Shown here piece by piece: positions 24,835 to 34,077 of a stretch of 43,993 bases of DNA (the first letter of the stretch is position 1; each line of letters starts with the position of its first letter). The notes below the pieces were generated by a model, which saw nothing but the letters and a program-made list of their open reading frames with translations, did not search any database and was not told the origin of the DNA. This DNA comes from Syntrophus sp964555065 (GTDB lineage Bacteria > Desulfobacterota > Syntrophia > Syntrophales > Syntrophaceae). Made by a program: the position numbers and the translations under genes. The stretch covers positions 1-43,993 of the forward strand of contig CAZKRB010000019.1 in NCBI GenBank assembly GCA_964555065.1. The letters are read 5' to 3'.

Positions 24835-26844
24835 ATGAAACCCTTTTGCATCGAAACGGAGTTCGAACCCCAGGGAGATCAACCCCAGGCGATTGAGAAG
24901 CTGACGGAGGGAGTGCGGCAAAGCCTGCCTCATCAGGTCCTCATGGGAGTAACCGGCTCGGGAAAGACCTTTACGGTCGCCAAGGTGATCGAGGCGGTAC
25001 AGCGGCCCACTCTGATCATCGCCCACAACAAGACCCTGGCGGCCCAACTCTACGGGGAATTCAAGAGCCTGTTCCCCGGCAATGCCGTGGAATACTTCGT
25101 CAGCTATTACGATTATTATCAGCCCGAGGCCTACCTCCCCAGTACGGACACCTACATCGAAAAGGATTCCTCGATCAACGAAGATATCGACAAGCTGCGC
25201 CATTCGGCGACCCATTCCCTCCTGGAGCGGCGGGACGTGATCATCGTGGCCAGCGTCTCCTGCATTTACGGTCTGGGTTCTCCCGAGGCCTATTCCGGCC
25301 TGCTCGTCGAGCTGGAAAGGGGCAGGGAGATGAGCCGGGAAACTCTCCTGAGGAGACTCGTGGAAATCCAGTATGAGCGCAACGACGTAGACTTCCATCG
25401 GGGAACGTTCCGGGTCAGGGGCGAGGTGGTGGAGATCTTCCCGCCCTATGAAGAGGAGCGGGCGATCCGGGTGGAATTTTTTGGCGACGAGATCGAGACC
25501 CTCTCTTTCGTGGACCCCCTGCGGGGCCGGAAACTCCAGTTCCTGGAGCGGATTGCCGTCTATCCGGGGAGTCATTACGTGACCACCCGGGACAACCTGG
25601 ACCGGGCCATTGCGGCGATTCGGGAGGAACTGGAAGGGCGGCTGGCGGAATTGCGCGCTGAAGACAAACTGCTGGAGACCCAGCGCCTGGAGCAGCGGAC
25701 AAACTTCGACATCGAGATGATGGAAGAGATGGGGTACTGCCAGGGGATCGAGAATTATTCCCGCCATCTCACCGGTCGGGCGCCCGGCGAACCACCGCCC
25801 ACCCTGGTGGAATACCTGCCGAAGGATGCCCTCATCGTCCTGGATGAGAGCCACGCCACGGTCCCCCAACTGATCGGGATGTACCGGGGCGACCGGTCCC
25901 GGAAGGAAACGCTGGTCAAGTACGGCTTCCGCCTCCCCTCGGCCCTGGACAACCGCCCCCTGAGGTTTGAGGAATACGAAAAGTTTCCCCAGCAGCGGAT
26001 CTACATTTCGGCCACGCCGGCCGCTCATGAACTGAACAAGGCCCGTGGCCGGGTGGTGGAGCAGATCATCCGGCCCACGGGGTTGATGGACCCGGAGATC
26101 ATCGTCCGCCCCGTCGCCGGCCAGGTGGATGACCTCCTGGCCGAAATCCGCCGCCGCGTGGAGAAGAAGGAGCGGGTTCTGGTGACCACCCTGACCAAGC
26201 GGATGGCGGAGAATCTGTCCACCTATTACGAGGGATTGGGGGTGAAGGTGAAGTACCTCCATTCCGATATTCAGACCCTGGAGCGGGTCAGCATCATCCG
26301 CGACCTGAGGCTGGGGGAATTTGACGTTCTGGTGGGCGTCAATCTCCTGCGCGAGGGTCTTGACATCCCCGAAGTATCGCTGGTGGCGATTCTGGATGCA
26401 GACAAGGAGGGGTTTCTCCGCTCGGAGCGCTCCCTCATTCAGACCAGCGGCCGGGCGGCACGGAACGTGGGCGGACAGGTCCTCATGTATGCCGATCGGA
26501 TCACCCGCTCCATTCGGGCCTGCCTGGAGGAGACCGGCCGCCGCCGCGCCCTCCAGGAGCGATATAACCGGGAACATTCCATTACCCCGGAATCCATCAG
26601 GAAATCCATTGACAATATTCTGAGCTCCATCTACGAGGCCGATTACGCCTCGGCGCCCATCGTTGCGGAAGAGCAGCTGACCTTCAGGTCCGGGGCGGAC
26701 CTGAAGAAGACGATCCGGAAGCTGCAAGGGGAGATGAAAGAGGCGGCCAAGGCGCTGGAGTTCGAGAAAGCGGCGCGGTTGAGGGACCAGATCAAGGCCC
26801 TTGCCGACCTGAAACTGGAGCTGGGGCTGTCTGAGGCGTCGTGA
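24835..26844 (+). CDS. uvrB: Excinuclease ABC subunit B
   Basis: UvrB is the damage-verifying helicase-like subunit of nucleotide excision repair, acting with UvrA and UvrC. The 669-aa protein starts with FEPQGDQPQAIEKL and carries Walker A in GVTGSGKTFT. The beta-hairpin region is YYDYYQPEAYLPSTDTYIEK. Helicase motifs follow, with VLDESHATVPQL and VGVNLLREGLDIPE, and the protein ends with a UVR motif (about 630-665). Length and order of domains are normal. The gene is alone between the divergent transketolase gene and a convergent porin-like gene. A TTGACA at 24753-24758 and a TATAAA at 24782-24787 lie upstream, but they are 23 bases apart, too far for one sigma-70 promoter. Confidence 0.98.
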   Translation: MKPFCIETEFEPQGDQPQAIEKLTEGVRQSLPHQVLMGVTGSGKTFTVAKVIEAVQRPTLIIAHNKTLAAQLYGEFKSLFPGNAVEYFVSYYDYYQPEAYLPSTDTYIEKDSSINEDIDKLRHSATHSLLERRDVIIVASVSCIYGLGSPEAYSGLLVELERGREMSRETLLRRLVEIQYERNDVDFHRGTFRVRGEVVEIFPPYEEERAIRVEFFGDEIETLSFVDPLRGRKLQFLERIAVYPGSHYVTTRDNLDRAIAAIREELEGRLAELRAEDKLLETQRLEQRTNFDIEMMEEMGYCQGIENYSRHLTGRAPGEPPPTLVEYLPKDALIVLDESHATVPQLIGMYRGDRSRKETLVKYGFRLPSALDNRPLRFEEYEKFPQQRIYISATPAAHELNKARGRVVEQIIRPTGLMDPEIIVRPVAGQVDDLLAEIRRRVEKKERVLVTTLTKRMAENLSTYYEGLGVKVKYLHSDIQTLERVSIIRDLRLGEFDVLVGVNLLREGLDIPEVSLVAILDADKEGFLRSERSLIQTSGRAARNVGGQVLMYADRITRSIRACLEETGRRRALQERYNREHSITPESIRKSIDNILSSIYEADYASAPIVAEEQLTFRSGADLKKTIRKLQGEMKEAAKALEFEKAARLRDQIKALADLKLELGLSEAS

Positions 26845-27113
26845 AGCGCATCTTTCCTTTCCGGCAGGGTTGGATGCAATTTCAGCTCAGGGAGGAAAGC
26901 AGGCGGCAGCGCGGAGTTGACGTGGGCTGCCGTGGGATGCGCGGGAAGCAGGTCGGAGAGCCGACAGATCCGCCGGGGGGAAATGTCCCTCACTGAGGAA
27001 TTTGTCTCAGCGGATCGAAGAGGGGGGGGGAAGAAAATCCCGACCGCGCCGGGAGACGGGGGGGCCTCATGGAACCCCCCGTTTATGCCCTTCTCGGTAG
27101 GGTGCCTCAGCTG

Positions 27114-27788
27114 CTAAAAATGGAAATTGATGCCCAACTGGAAAAGATGATTTCCCGATTCAAGCTCGGCATCATCATCGAATTCGTATTCGCAGTAGAA
27201 ATATTTGTAGAGAAGATCCAGCGAAAGATTCGGGATCAGTTCAAAATTCACCCCTGCGATGAACTGGCTGGCGAATGCCGTGTCGTCTTCATCAGAGTTG
27301 AATGAAAACCAGGTCTCCCCGTTGACTTTTCTCTTGAAATTCTGATTAAGGCTTCCCCTGGAGACGCCGAGGCCGAATCCGGCGAAAGGATGGATCTTCC
27401 CCTGGGGATATCGGAACAGGAAGTTGGCCATCACGTTGTGGGCGCTGAAATCGCCATCGAGGCTGTCCCGAACCTGCCCCCGGTAATAGGAGATTGACTC
27501 ATCGTAGTCCTGCTCTGCCAGATAGGTGTACTCCAACTCGACCGCCATCCACGGAAGCTGAGGGAGGATATAACCAAATTTGGCGCCGAGAGCCCAGCTG
27601 TCATCGAAATCAAGGTCGCGGTCTTCCCCCCATCCTTCCAGTTCCGGATCTTCCGGAACCACAAAGGCGCCGAAAACGCCCACGTAAAAAGGTCCCGTCG
27701 GCTTTGCCGCCGCAACGGTCACTGTGGCGAAAAGCAAAAAGGCGGTCAGGCTCAGGGCGACAACGGCGCTGAAGATTTTCTTCATCAT
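27114..27788 (-). CDS. Outer membrane beta-barrel protein
   Basis: This 224-aa secreted protein has a clear signal peptide (about 1-28, ending ATVTVAAAKP) and then alternating amphipathic strands. Examples are FYVGVFGAFVV, ALGAKFGYILP, MAVELEYTYL, IHPFAGFGLGVS, FIAGVNFEL and LSLDLLYKYFY. The last strand, FQLGINFHF, ends in phenylalanine, the usual signal for BAM-dependent assembly. It resembles small 8-stranded OmpA/OmpW-like barrels of the outer membrane beta-barrel domain family. GGAGG precedes two adjacent ATGs (27788 and 27785); the second has better spacing (7 bases). No operon partner is visible. Function is unknown. Confidence 0.85.
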   Translation of the reverse strand: MMKKIFSAVVALSLTAFLLFATVTVAAAKPTGPFYVGVFGAFVVPEDPELEGWGEDRDLDFDDSWALGAKFGYILPQLPWMAVELEYTYLAEQDYDESISYYRGQVRDSLDGDFSAHNVMANFLFRYPQGKIHPFAGFGLGVSRGSLNQNFKRKVNGETWFSFNSDEDDTAFASQFIAGVNFELIPNLSLDLLYKYFYCEYEFDDDAELESGNHLFQLGINFHF

Positions 27789-28196
27789 GAATCCTCCTTG
27801 GGTGAGAAATTATTTAACGGGAATCTCTTATACACAATAGAACGAAAATTTAATACGGATTCATTACGGACTGAATACCAGGATAAAACTGGAGAGAGGA
27901 AATTGCCCGGGGCAGACCAGGTCTGAAATGCAGGGGGGATAAAGGGGATTAATGGGGAAAGCCGCCGGGCAAGTTCTGAGGCGACCTGTTTGTTGTTCCT
28001 CGATTGTCACCGCCGATGACGGGCGGATTGGGCCGGCAACGGGGGGCCGACGCGGTTCCACGGATCGTCCGTTGGCTGAGAGCCGCCTCCTTCCTTTCCT
28101 TGCCGCTGTCGTGGAATCCCGATGGATCCCGGTTCCGTCGTATACCCGTCGGGAGAGAGGATTGCTTTGGCGAAGGTTCCGGTTTTGCGCCCCGTG
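27789..28196. other. Spacer upstream of the beta-barrel gene
   Basis: About 400 bases separate the beta-barrel gene from the end of the peptide-binding lipoprotein gene, both on the minus strand. The first 110 bases next to the barrel gene are AT-rich and probably hold its promoter, though no clear -35/-10 pair was found. Frames across the rest are shadows without ribosome sites. Confidence 0.5.
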
Positions 28197-29852
28197 TCAT
28201 TGGGTCATGACGAAGCGCTGCTCTCCTTTGGGGACATACCACCAGATGAAATTGTGGCCGATGCCCAGGGGGGCCAGTTCGATGCCCCGGAAGCGGGCCT
28301 GAATGATGGGCAGGGCGTCGGGTACGAAGAGGAACGTGTAAGGCTGCTCTTCGGCGAGGACTTCCTGGATGCGGTCATAACACTTTTTGCGCTCCTCCAC
28401 GTTGAAGGTGTTCCGCCCCTGTTCCAGGAGGTGGTCCACCTCCCCATTTTTGAAGGAGGTGAAATTCAATTCCTGGGGCCCGGTTTTGCTGGAATGCCAG
28501 ACGTCGTAGAGATCGGGGTCCAGGGGAATCGTCCAGCCCAGGATGGTGGCGTCGAAGCGCCGCTTGTTGATGAAATCGTTGACGAAGGCGGCCCACTCCA
28601 CGACCCGGATCTTGACGGAAATGCCGATTTCGGCGAGGCGGCGCTGGATGATCTCGGCGCACTTCCCCCGGACCTCATTGCCCTGGTTGACCAAAAGTTC
28701 GAAGGTGAAAGGACGGCCGTCCCTGTCCAGGAGGCCGTCGCCGTCGGTGTCCCGCCAGCCCGCTTCGGCCAGCAGGGCGCGGGCTCTTGCCGGATCGTGA
28801 GGGAACGTCATAACTTTCGGGTTATAGGCCCAGGTCCCCGGCTTGAAAGGGCCGGTGGAAGGCTGCCCCAGACCCAGCAGGACCCCCTGGATGATCTCGT
28901 CCCTGTCGATGGCGAAAGCAAGGGCCTGGCGGACCCGCCGGTCGGCGAAGAGGGGATTTTTGAGGTTGTAGCCCACAAAGGTGTAGGCAAAGGCGAGGTA
29001 GCGGAACTTATTGTAGTCGCGGCGGAAGAGGGGATTTTCCGTCTGCCGCGAATATTGCAGCGGCGTCAGGCCCATCCGGTCGATGCCGCCGGCGCGCAGC
29101 TCCAGGAACATCGTCGCCGTATCGGGGATGATGCGCAGGATGTAGCCGTCGATGAAGGGCCGTCCCTCGAAATAGTTCCGATTGGCAATCAGGACGATCT
29201 TCTGCCCCGCCACCCATTCCTTGAACCGGTAAGGCCCCGTCCCGATCGGCCTCCGGGCAAGGGGCGTCCGGGTGATGTCCTGCCCGTCCAGGAGGTGCTT
29301 CGGCATCATGGCGGCGCTCCAGCTCATCAGGGCGGGGGCGAAGGGTTTGTCGTAGGTGACCCGGAAGGTATGGGCGTCAAGGGCCTCCGCATTTTTCACC
29401 TTGAGGAAATCTCCGGCATAGGCGGTTGGCGTCCGGGGATCGATGGCGAGCCGGTAGGTAAAGAGGCAGTCTTCGGCGGTAAAGGGGACGCCGTCGTGCC
29501 AGCGGACGTTGGGGCGGAGATGAAAGGTAATGACCAGGCCGTCGGGGGAAATCTCCCAGGATCTTGCCAGGTCGCCCACAATCCGCAGGTTTCTGTCGTA
29601 CTTGACCAGGCCGTTGTAAACCAGGGCCGCGATTTCATGGGAGGTTGAGTCGGAAGAGAGCAGGGGGATCAGGTTGGTGGCGTCTCCGATGGAGCCCTCC
29701 ACCAGGAGGTCGCCGTAGGCCGGCGTGGCGGCGGAGGAGTTCCTGCCCGGCTGCGGGGTGCGGTCCCTTTCGCTGCATCCCAGGAATCCCGAAGCGGGAA
29801 TCAGGAGGCAGAGCATACCGGCCAGAAGAAAGCGGAACAAGGCGGATTTCAT
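28197..29852 (-). CDS. Extracellular solute-binding lipoprotein, peptide ABC transporter type (SBP_bac_5)
   Basis: This 551-aa periplasmic lipoprotein belongs to the DppA/OppA family, which binds peptides, nickel or other solutes for an ABC importer. The N-terminus is a lipoprotein signal with lipobox FLGC (Cys26). The mature protein shows family segments such as LVYNGLVKYDRNL, ARSWEISPDG, VRWHDGVPFTAEDCLFTY, RVRQALAFAIDRDEI and NFTSFKNGEVDHLLEQG. The length is normal for the family. No permease or ATPase genes flank it, so it must use a transporter encoded elsewhere or act as a sensor. A divergent adenine-deaminase-like gene lies upstream. Ligand is unknown. Confidence 0.92.
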   Translation of the reverse strand: MKSALFRFLLAGMLCLLIPASGFLGCSERDRTPQPGRNSSAATPAYGDLLVEGSIGDATNLIPLLSSDSTSHEIAALVYNGLVKYDRNLRIVGDLARSWEISPDGLVITFHLRPNVRWHDGVPFTAEDCLFTYRLAIDPRTPTAYAGDFLKVKNAEALDAHTFRVTYDKPFAPALMSWSAAMMPKHLLDGQDITRTPLARRPIGTGPYRFKEWVAGQKIVLIANRNYFEGRPFIDGYILRIIPDTATMFLELRAGGIDRMGLTPLQYSRQTENPLFRRDYNKFRYLAFAYTFVGYNLKNPLFADRRVRQALAFAIDRDEIIQGVLLGLGQPSTGPFKPGTWAYNPKVMTFPHDPARARALLAEAGWRDTDGDGLLDRDGRPFTFELLVNQGNEVRGKCAEIIQRRLAEIGISVKIRVVEWAAFVNDFINKRRFDATILGWTIPLDPDLYDVWHSSKTGPQELNFTSFKNGEVDHLLEQGRNTFNVEERKKCYDRIQEVLAEEQPYTFLFVPDALPIIQARFRGIELAPLGIGHNFIWWYVPKGEQRFVMTQ

Positions 29853-30231
29853 GACCGGAAAGGTATCTCAGGGCTGCCCCCTTTGCAATATAATTTCCTG
29901 GAGCCTTGCGCCAGGGGGAATCGGGGAGGGAAAAGGTCAAGTCATTCACGACCATCCCCCCATGAATTAACGGCATGAGAACGTTGACTGCACTTTAAGC
30001 TGCAAGCGCTTGATAGGATGCTTAACTCGCAGACTTTGGCGGGGCCTTGCGGGGAGGGACATTGAGATTGACAAAAGGAAGGTCCTCTTCTACATTTCAT
30101 TACGATGAGTGGAAATCGGATTTCCGGGCTTTCCGCGGCAGATTCCAGCAAGAAGCATCCTGCCGGCGAACGCCGTTTTTCTTCGGGGATCAGCGCGCCG
30201 GTAAAATTAAAGTGGAAAGGGAGGGCAGGGA
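29853..30231. other. Divergent spacer with promoter, upstream of the deaminase-family gene
   Basis: About 380 bases lie between divergent genes, with no supported coding region. The right half holds a good plus-strand promoter (30068-30096), which implies a leader of about 130 bases before the start codon at 30232. I see no known riboswitch fold in that leader, although its position before a possible purine-related enzyme makes it worth testing. Confidence 0.5.
30068..30096 (+). promoter_or_regulatory. Sigma-70 type promoter for the deaminase-family gene
   Basis: A perfect TTGACA (30068-30073) is followed after exactly 17 bases by TACATT (30091-30096), which matches 4 of 6 in the -10 consensus. 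Transcription would start near 30103, giving a leader of about 130 bases. Confidence 0.55.
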
Positions 30232-31977
30232 ATGAATCCTGTATCGGAAGAGACGGCACGGTCCAAGAGATTGAGCGAAGTCGCGCAGCGGAAGGCGCCT
30301 GCCGACACCGTCATTCAGCGGGGGACCCTTTTCAATGCCTTTACCGGTGAGTTTCTCCCGCAGCACTCCCTGTGGATTGCCGAGGGGCGAATCGCTTATG
30401 CGGGGCCGGATGCCGACTTCATCGGGGATGACCGGACGGAGGTGATCGATGCCGAAGGGATGACCCTCCTGCCGGGGCTGATCGACGGCCATGCCCACAT
30501 CCTGCTCCGCGCGGGCATAGAAGAGTTCATCCGCTGTGTCCTGCCCGGCGGGACGACCACGGTCGTTACGGAACTGATTGAATTTGGCTCCTTCCTCGGC
30601 CTGTTGGGGATCGAGCCCGTTGTCCGGGGGATGGCAAACCAGCCGCTCCGCTTTTATTACACCTTTCCGCCCCTCTGCGCCCTGACACCTGCCCAGGAGA
30701 GCCCCGCCCCGGAGATCGCCGACTGTCTCCCCTTTCTCCAGGCGCCGGAATGCCTGGGGCTGGGGGAAGTCTACTGGAGCAACCTGCTGCTGGAGGGCCG
30801 CCAGGGGGAACGGGTCCGGGAACTGGTCGCACGAACGCTCCTCCTGGGAAAGCGGGTGGAAGGGCATACCGCCGGGGCGTCCGGCGGAAATCTTCAGGCT
30901 TACACGGGGTTCGGCATTTCCTCCGATCATGAGCCCATTTCGGCGGCGGAAGCGCTGGAGCGATTGCGGCTGGGATACTGGGTCCTCATCCGGCAGGGCT
31001 CCATCCGGGAGGAATTGCCGGCGATTGCCGAGCTGTTCCGGCAGGACCTCGATTTCCGGAGGATGGCACTCTGCACCGACTCCGTTGATCCCGAAGGGCT
31101 TCTGGAGCAGGGCTACCTGGACGCTTCCCTGCGCTCGGCCCTGAAGCTCGGCATTTCCCCCGCCCGGGCCTACCAGATGGTCACGCTCAACGTGGCAGAA
31201 CATTTCCGCCTCGACTCTCTGCTGGGCTCCCTCTCGCCGGGGAAGGCGGCGGATGTCGTCCTGATTCCGTCGCCTGCGGAGTACACGCCCGAAAGAGTCC
31301 TGATCGGCGGCCGGACGGTTTTCCAGGGCGGGACCCTCCTGGCGGAGCCAAGGAAGGTGACCTATCCCGATGCCCTCTTTTCCACAATCCGGATCGACGG
31401 CTACCGGCTGGAGGAACCGCCGCGCACAGGCCGGCTCCGCGCCATGGAACTGGTGACCCGCTTGGTGACGCGCGAAAAAATCGTCAATTTCGACCATCCC
31501 GAAGAAGCGGCCGATGTCCTGCTGGCGGTGGCCCTGAATCGCACCGGAGGAAGCGAATCCTTTACGGGGTTTCTCCAGGGGTTCGGGCTGCAGCGGGGCG
31601 CCTGCGGGACCACGATGTGCTGGGATACGGTGGACCTGGTCTGCGTCGGTGCCGAGATGACCTCCATCCGCACCGTCATCGAACGCCTGAAAGAAATCGG
31701 CGGCGGAGCCGTCTTCGCTGTTGGAGAAACGGTGGTGGCGGAATATCCCGCGCCCGTGTGCGGCGTCGGATCCCTGGAACCCATGGGCGTCCTGGTCCGG
31801 CAGATGAGAAGGCTGGAGGAGGCCCTGCACGCTGCCGGAGTGCCTTGGGAGAAGCCGATCCTGACGCTCGACACCCTGACCACGGCGTCCATTCCCCATT
31901 TTCGGATCACCCATGAAGGGTATGTCCGCCTGCGGGACCGTCAGATTCTTCCCCTGGCGGCCCAGCCGCCGGAATAA
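30232..31977 (+). CDS. Adenine deaminase-family amidohydrolase (divergent)
   Basis: This 581-aa protein has the layout of bacterial adenine deaminase, with an amidohydrolase barrel and a C-terminal Ade-type domain. Visible motifs are PGLIDGHAHI (HxH metal site), GGTTTVVTE, EGHTAGASGGNLQAYTGFG, SSDHEP and CTDSVDPE. The C-terminal domain runs from about 380. These correspond to the metal ligands of adenine deaminase, but the segment that normally reads DPHEIANV is TELIEFGSFL, losing the histidine, and ESSM after HxH is LLRA. The substrate may therefore not be adenine. GGGAGGGCAGGGA precedes the ATG. No purine transport or salvage genes flank it; the nrfHA pair follows on the same strand with its own promoter. 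Confidence 0.8.
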   Translation: MNPVSEETARSKRLSEVAQRKAPADTVIQRGTLFNAFTGEFLPQHSLWIAEGRIAYAGPDADFIGDDRTEVIDAEGMTLLPGLIDGHAHILLRAGIEEFIRCVLPGGTTTVVTELIEFGSFLGLLGIEPVVRGMANQPLRFYYTFPPLCALTPAQESPAPEIADCLPFLQAPECLGLGEVYWSNLLLEGRQGERVRELVARTLLLGKRVEGHTAGASGGNLQAYTGFGISSDHEPISAAEALERLRLGYWVLIRQGSIREELPAIAELFRQDLDFRRMALCTDSVDPEGLLEQGYLDASLRSALKLGISPARAYQMVTLNVAEHFRLDSLLGSLSPGKAADVVLIPSPAEYTPERVLIGGRTVFQGGTLLAEPRKVTYPDALFSTIRIDGYRLEEPPRTGRLRAMELVTRLVTREKIVNFDHPEEAADVLLAVALNRTGGSESFTGFLQGFGLQRGACGTTMCWDTVDLVCVGAEMTSIRTVIERLKEIGGGAVFAVGETVVAEYPAPVCGVGSLEPMGVLVRQMRRLEEALHAAGVPWEKPILTLDTLTTASIPHFRITHEGYVRLRDRQILPLAAQPPE

Positions 31978-32102
31978 ACGGTCGGCCTGAATTTCTTCCT
32001 GCGGCCTCGAAGTTTGGCCGGTAAAACTCGGCGCTCTCGTCCAAGAGATAAACTTTTGACCGGTGAATTTCCCCGTTGGGGGAAAATTTGGGGAATATTT
32101 TG

Positions 32103-32131
32103 TTGATTTCGGGAAGGTGAAAGGTTATAAA
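32103..32131 (+). promoter_or_regulatory. Candidate sigma-70 promoter for nrfHA
   Basis: TTGATT (32103-32108) and TATAAA (32126-32131) are separated by exactly 17 bases, about 80 bases before the nrfH start. Just upstream an inverted repeat, TTTCCCC (32068-32074) with GGGGAAA (32079-32085), could be an operator or the terminator of the previous gene. No FNR-type TTGAT-N4-ATCAA box was seen. Confidence 0.5.
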
Positions 32132-32210
32132 AAAGCTGTAACACAAACTATAGGTATCGTTTTTTTATTCAAGGAAACAGGAACCTGGACGTCCGGAAAG
32201 GAATCCAACG

Positions 32211-32678
32211 GTGATGAGCAATTCCAAAAAAACGATCTTCCTTCTTTCCGCCGCCATCCTGGCGGGAATCCTTCTTGCCTGTTTGGCGGCGGGCGCTTAC
32301 CACGCCGCGGGAACGACTCAATTCTGCGCCAGCTGCCACAGCATGGGCGACGTCCACCGGGAATGGAAGCGTTCCCAGCACAGCTCCTTCACCTGCATCG
32401 AATGCCACATGCCCGATTCGAATGGGGTTGTTCGACTTGCCTACAAAGCCAAGGCCGGCCTGCGGGATCTGGTCTCCGAAACCCTCAGGAACTATCCGGC
32501 CGCGATTGAACTTTCCGCTGAAGGCCGGGAAATTGCCGAGGGAAACTGCCTTCGCTGTCACCGGACCACAGTGGAAAACACCCTCATGATCCAGCACCCG
32601 CCGGGAAACTGCCTGGCCTGTCACCGCCGGCTGGTTCATGGTCAGGGAATGCCGATAAGGGGGCTGCTCCATGAGTAA
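32211..32678 (+). CDS. nrfH: Cytochrome c nitrite reductase small subunit NrfH (tetrahaem)
   Basis: NrfH is a membrane-anchored quinol dehydrogenase that passes electrons to NrfA. The 155-aa protein has one N-terminal membrane helix (about 8-30) and four haem-binding CxxCH motifs: CASCH (39-43), CIECH (62-66), CLRCH (113-117) and CLACH (134-138). The first is followed by SM (CASCHSM), the Met arrangement known for the haem 1 ligand of NrfH. The start is either GTG at 32211, better spaced from AAAGGA, or ATG at 32214. The 3' end overlaps nrfA by 8 bases, so the pair is translationally coupled. The export and haem attachment machinery is not in the window. Confidence 0.96.
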   Translation: MMSNSKKTIFLLSAAILAGILLACLAAGAYHAAGTTQFCASCHSMGDVHREWKRSQHSSFTCIECHMPDSNGVVRLAYKAKAGLRDLVSETLRNYPAAIELSAEGREIAEGNCLRCHRTTVENTLMIQHPPGNCLACHRRLVHGQGMPIRGLLHE

Positions 32679-33939
32679 AAAAATCTGCCTTGCGGGAATC
32701 GCCGTCGTCATCCTTCTTGTCCTGGTTGTGGTCGGGCGTGCCTGGCTCTTCCAGCCTGCCGATGGGGTGAAGCGGGTCGCCATCGCGGAGGGCGTCTACG
32801 ACCCGGCGGAGTGGGGGAAACATTACCCCCTCGAGTACAAAAGCTATCTCAAAAACCGCGAAATGGCCCCGTCGCCCACGGGCTTCGGCGGCAGTGTGAA
32901 CTTCCAGAAGGCGACCCGGGAGCCGGAGAATGTGGTGAACTTCAAGGGCTACGGGTTCAGCAAGGACTATACGGAGGACCGCGGCCATCCCTATGCCCTG
33001 GAGGATCTGCGGCACTCGAAACGGGTGACGCCCAAGACGACGGGTTCCTGCATGACCTGCAAGACGGCCCAGCTCGGCGCGATCTTCAAGGAAAAAGGGT
33101 GGGACTATGCGAAGATGCCCCTGGCGGAAATCCTTCCCGGCCTGAAACACCCCATCGCCTGCGCCAATTGCCACGATCCGAAGACGATGGAACTCCGGGT
33201 CCTCAATCCGGCCTTCATCGAGGCCATGGCCAGAAGAGGCATCGACGTTAAGAAGGCCTCCCGGCAGGACATGCGCAGTTATGTCTGCGGCCAGTGCCAT
33301 TCGGAATACTACCTGGAGCCGGGGACCTTCCGGGTCGTCTTTCCCTGGGACAAGGGCCTCCAGCCTGACCAGATGTACGCCTATTATGCCGAAAAGCCCG
33401 CCGGCTTCACTCAGGACTGGGTCCATCCCGATTCCCAGACCTTGATCCTCAAGGCTCAGCATCCCGACTACGAGACCTGGAGCACGGGAACGCACGGCAT
33501 GGCGGGGGTGGCCTGCGCCGACTGCCACATGCCCTACATGAGGGAAGGCGGTCGGAAAACGACGAGCCACTGGGTGACGAGTCCCATGCGGACCGTGCAG
33601 GCCTCCTGCCGGACCTGTCACAGCCAGAGCGAGGACTGGCTGCTGACCCGGGTCAAGACGATCCAGGGCCATACCTGGGATATGCAGCGCCGGGCGGGGA
33701 AGACGGTGAGTCAAGCCCACGAAGCGATTGCCAGGGCATCCGCAACGACCGGCACCTCGGGGGAAGAATTGGCAAAGGCCCGGGAGCTGCTCCGCCAGGC
33801 CCAGTGGTATTGGGATATCGTCTCGGCGGAAAACGGCATGGGCTTCCATAACCCCTCCCAGGTCCTGAATACCCTGGGGAAATCCGTCGATCTGGGTCAC
33901 CAGGCAATTGCCGTTGCCCGGCGGGCCGGCGGCCGGTAA
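32671..33939 (+). CDS. nrfA: Ammonia-forming cytochrome c nitrite reductase NrfA (pentahaem)
   Basis: NrfA reduces nitrite to ammonium with six electrons in the periplasm. The 422-aa protein has an N-terminal signal/anchor (about 5-27) and five haem sites. The catalytic haem uses the special CMTCK (127-131); the others are CANCH (164-168), CGQCH (206-210), CADCH (282-286) and CRTCH (313-317). Active-site candidates are Arg104, Tyr213/Tyr214 in CHSEYY and the His in STGTHG (His275). The KAQ triplet (261-263) next to HPDYETW fits the calcium-binding pattern of classical NrfA. It is somewhat shorter than the E. coli enzyme. In a syntroph or sulfur-cycle anaerobe it may serve respiration or detoxification of nitrite. 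Confidence 0.97.
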   Translation: MSKKICLAGIAVVILLVLVVVGRAWLFQPADGVKRVAIAEGVYDPAEWGKHYPLEYKSYLKNREMAPSPTGFGGSVNFQKATREPENVVNFKGYGFSKDYTEDRGHPYALEDLRHSKRVTPKTTGSCMTCKTAQLGAIFKEKGWDYAKMPLAEILPGLKHPIACANCHDPKTMELRVLNPAFIEAMARRGIDVKKASRQDMRSYVCGQCHSEYYLEPGTFRVVFPWDKGLQPDQMYAYYAEKPAGFTQDWVHPDSQTLILKAQHPDYETWSTGTHGMAGVACADCHMPYMREGGRKTTSHWVTSPMRTVQASCRTCHSQSEDWLLTRVKTIQGHTWDMQRRAGKTVSQAHEAIARASATTGTSGEELAKARELLRQAQWYWDIVSAENGMGFHNPSQVLNTLGKSVDLGHQAIAVARRAGGR

Positions 33940-34077
33940 TTCCCGCGCCCGAGAGAATGCCTTTCCTGTCGGCGGCTTCCGGCAGCTTCCCACCGCGCTT
34001 CCGGAGCCGCCCGGCTTCACCCTCCACCGCAGTGCTTCCGCCTTAAGGCTCCGGGGACCGGAATCCGCGGCGGACGG

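Noticed and set aside
24640..26727. 695-codon open frame on the minus strand opposite uvrB
   Set aside because: uvrB is unmistakable on the plus strand over the same bases; the reverse frame shows no family.
30190..31914. 574-codon minus-strand frame opposite the deaminase-family gene
   Set aside because: The plus-strand protein has conserved metal motifs and a promoter; the reverse frame is low-complexity.
32584..34020. 478-codon minus-strand frame opposite nrfA
   Set aside because: Five haem motifs on the plus strand prove nrfA; the reverse frame is a shadow.
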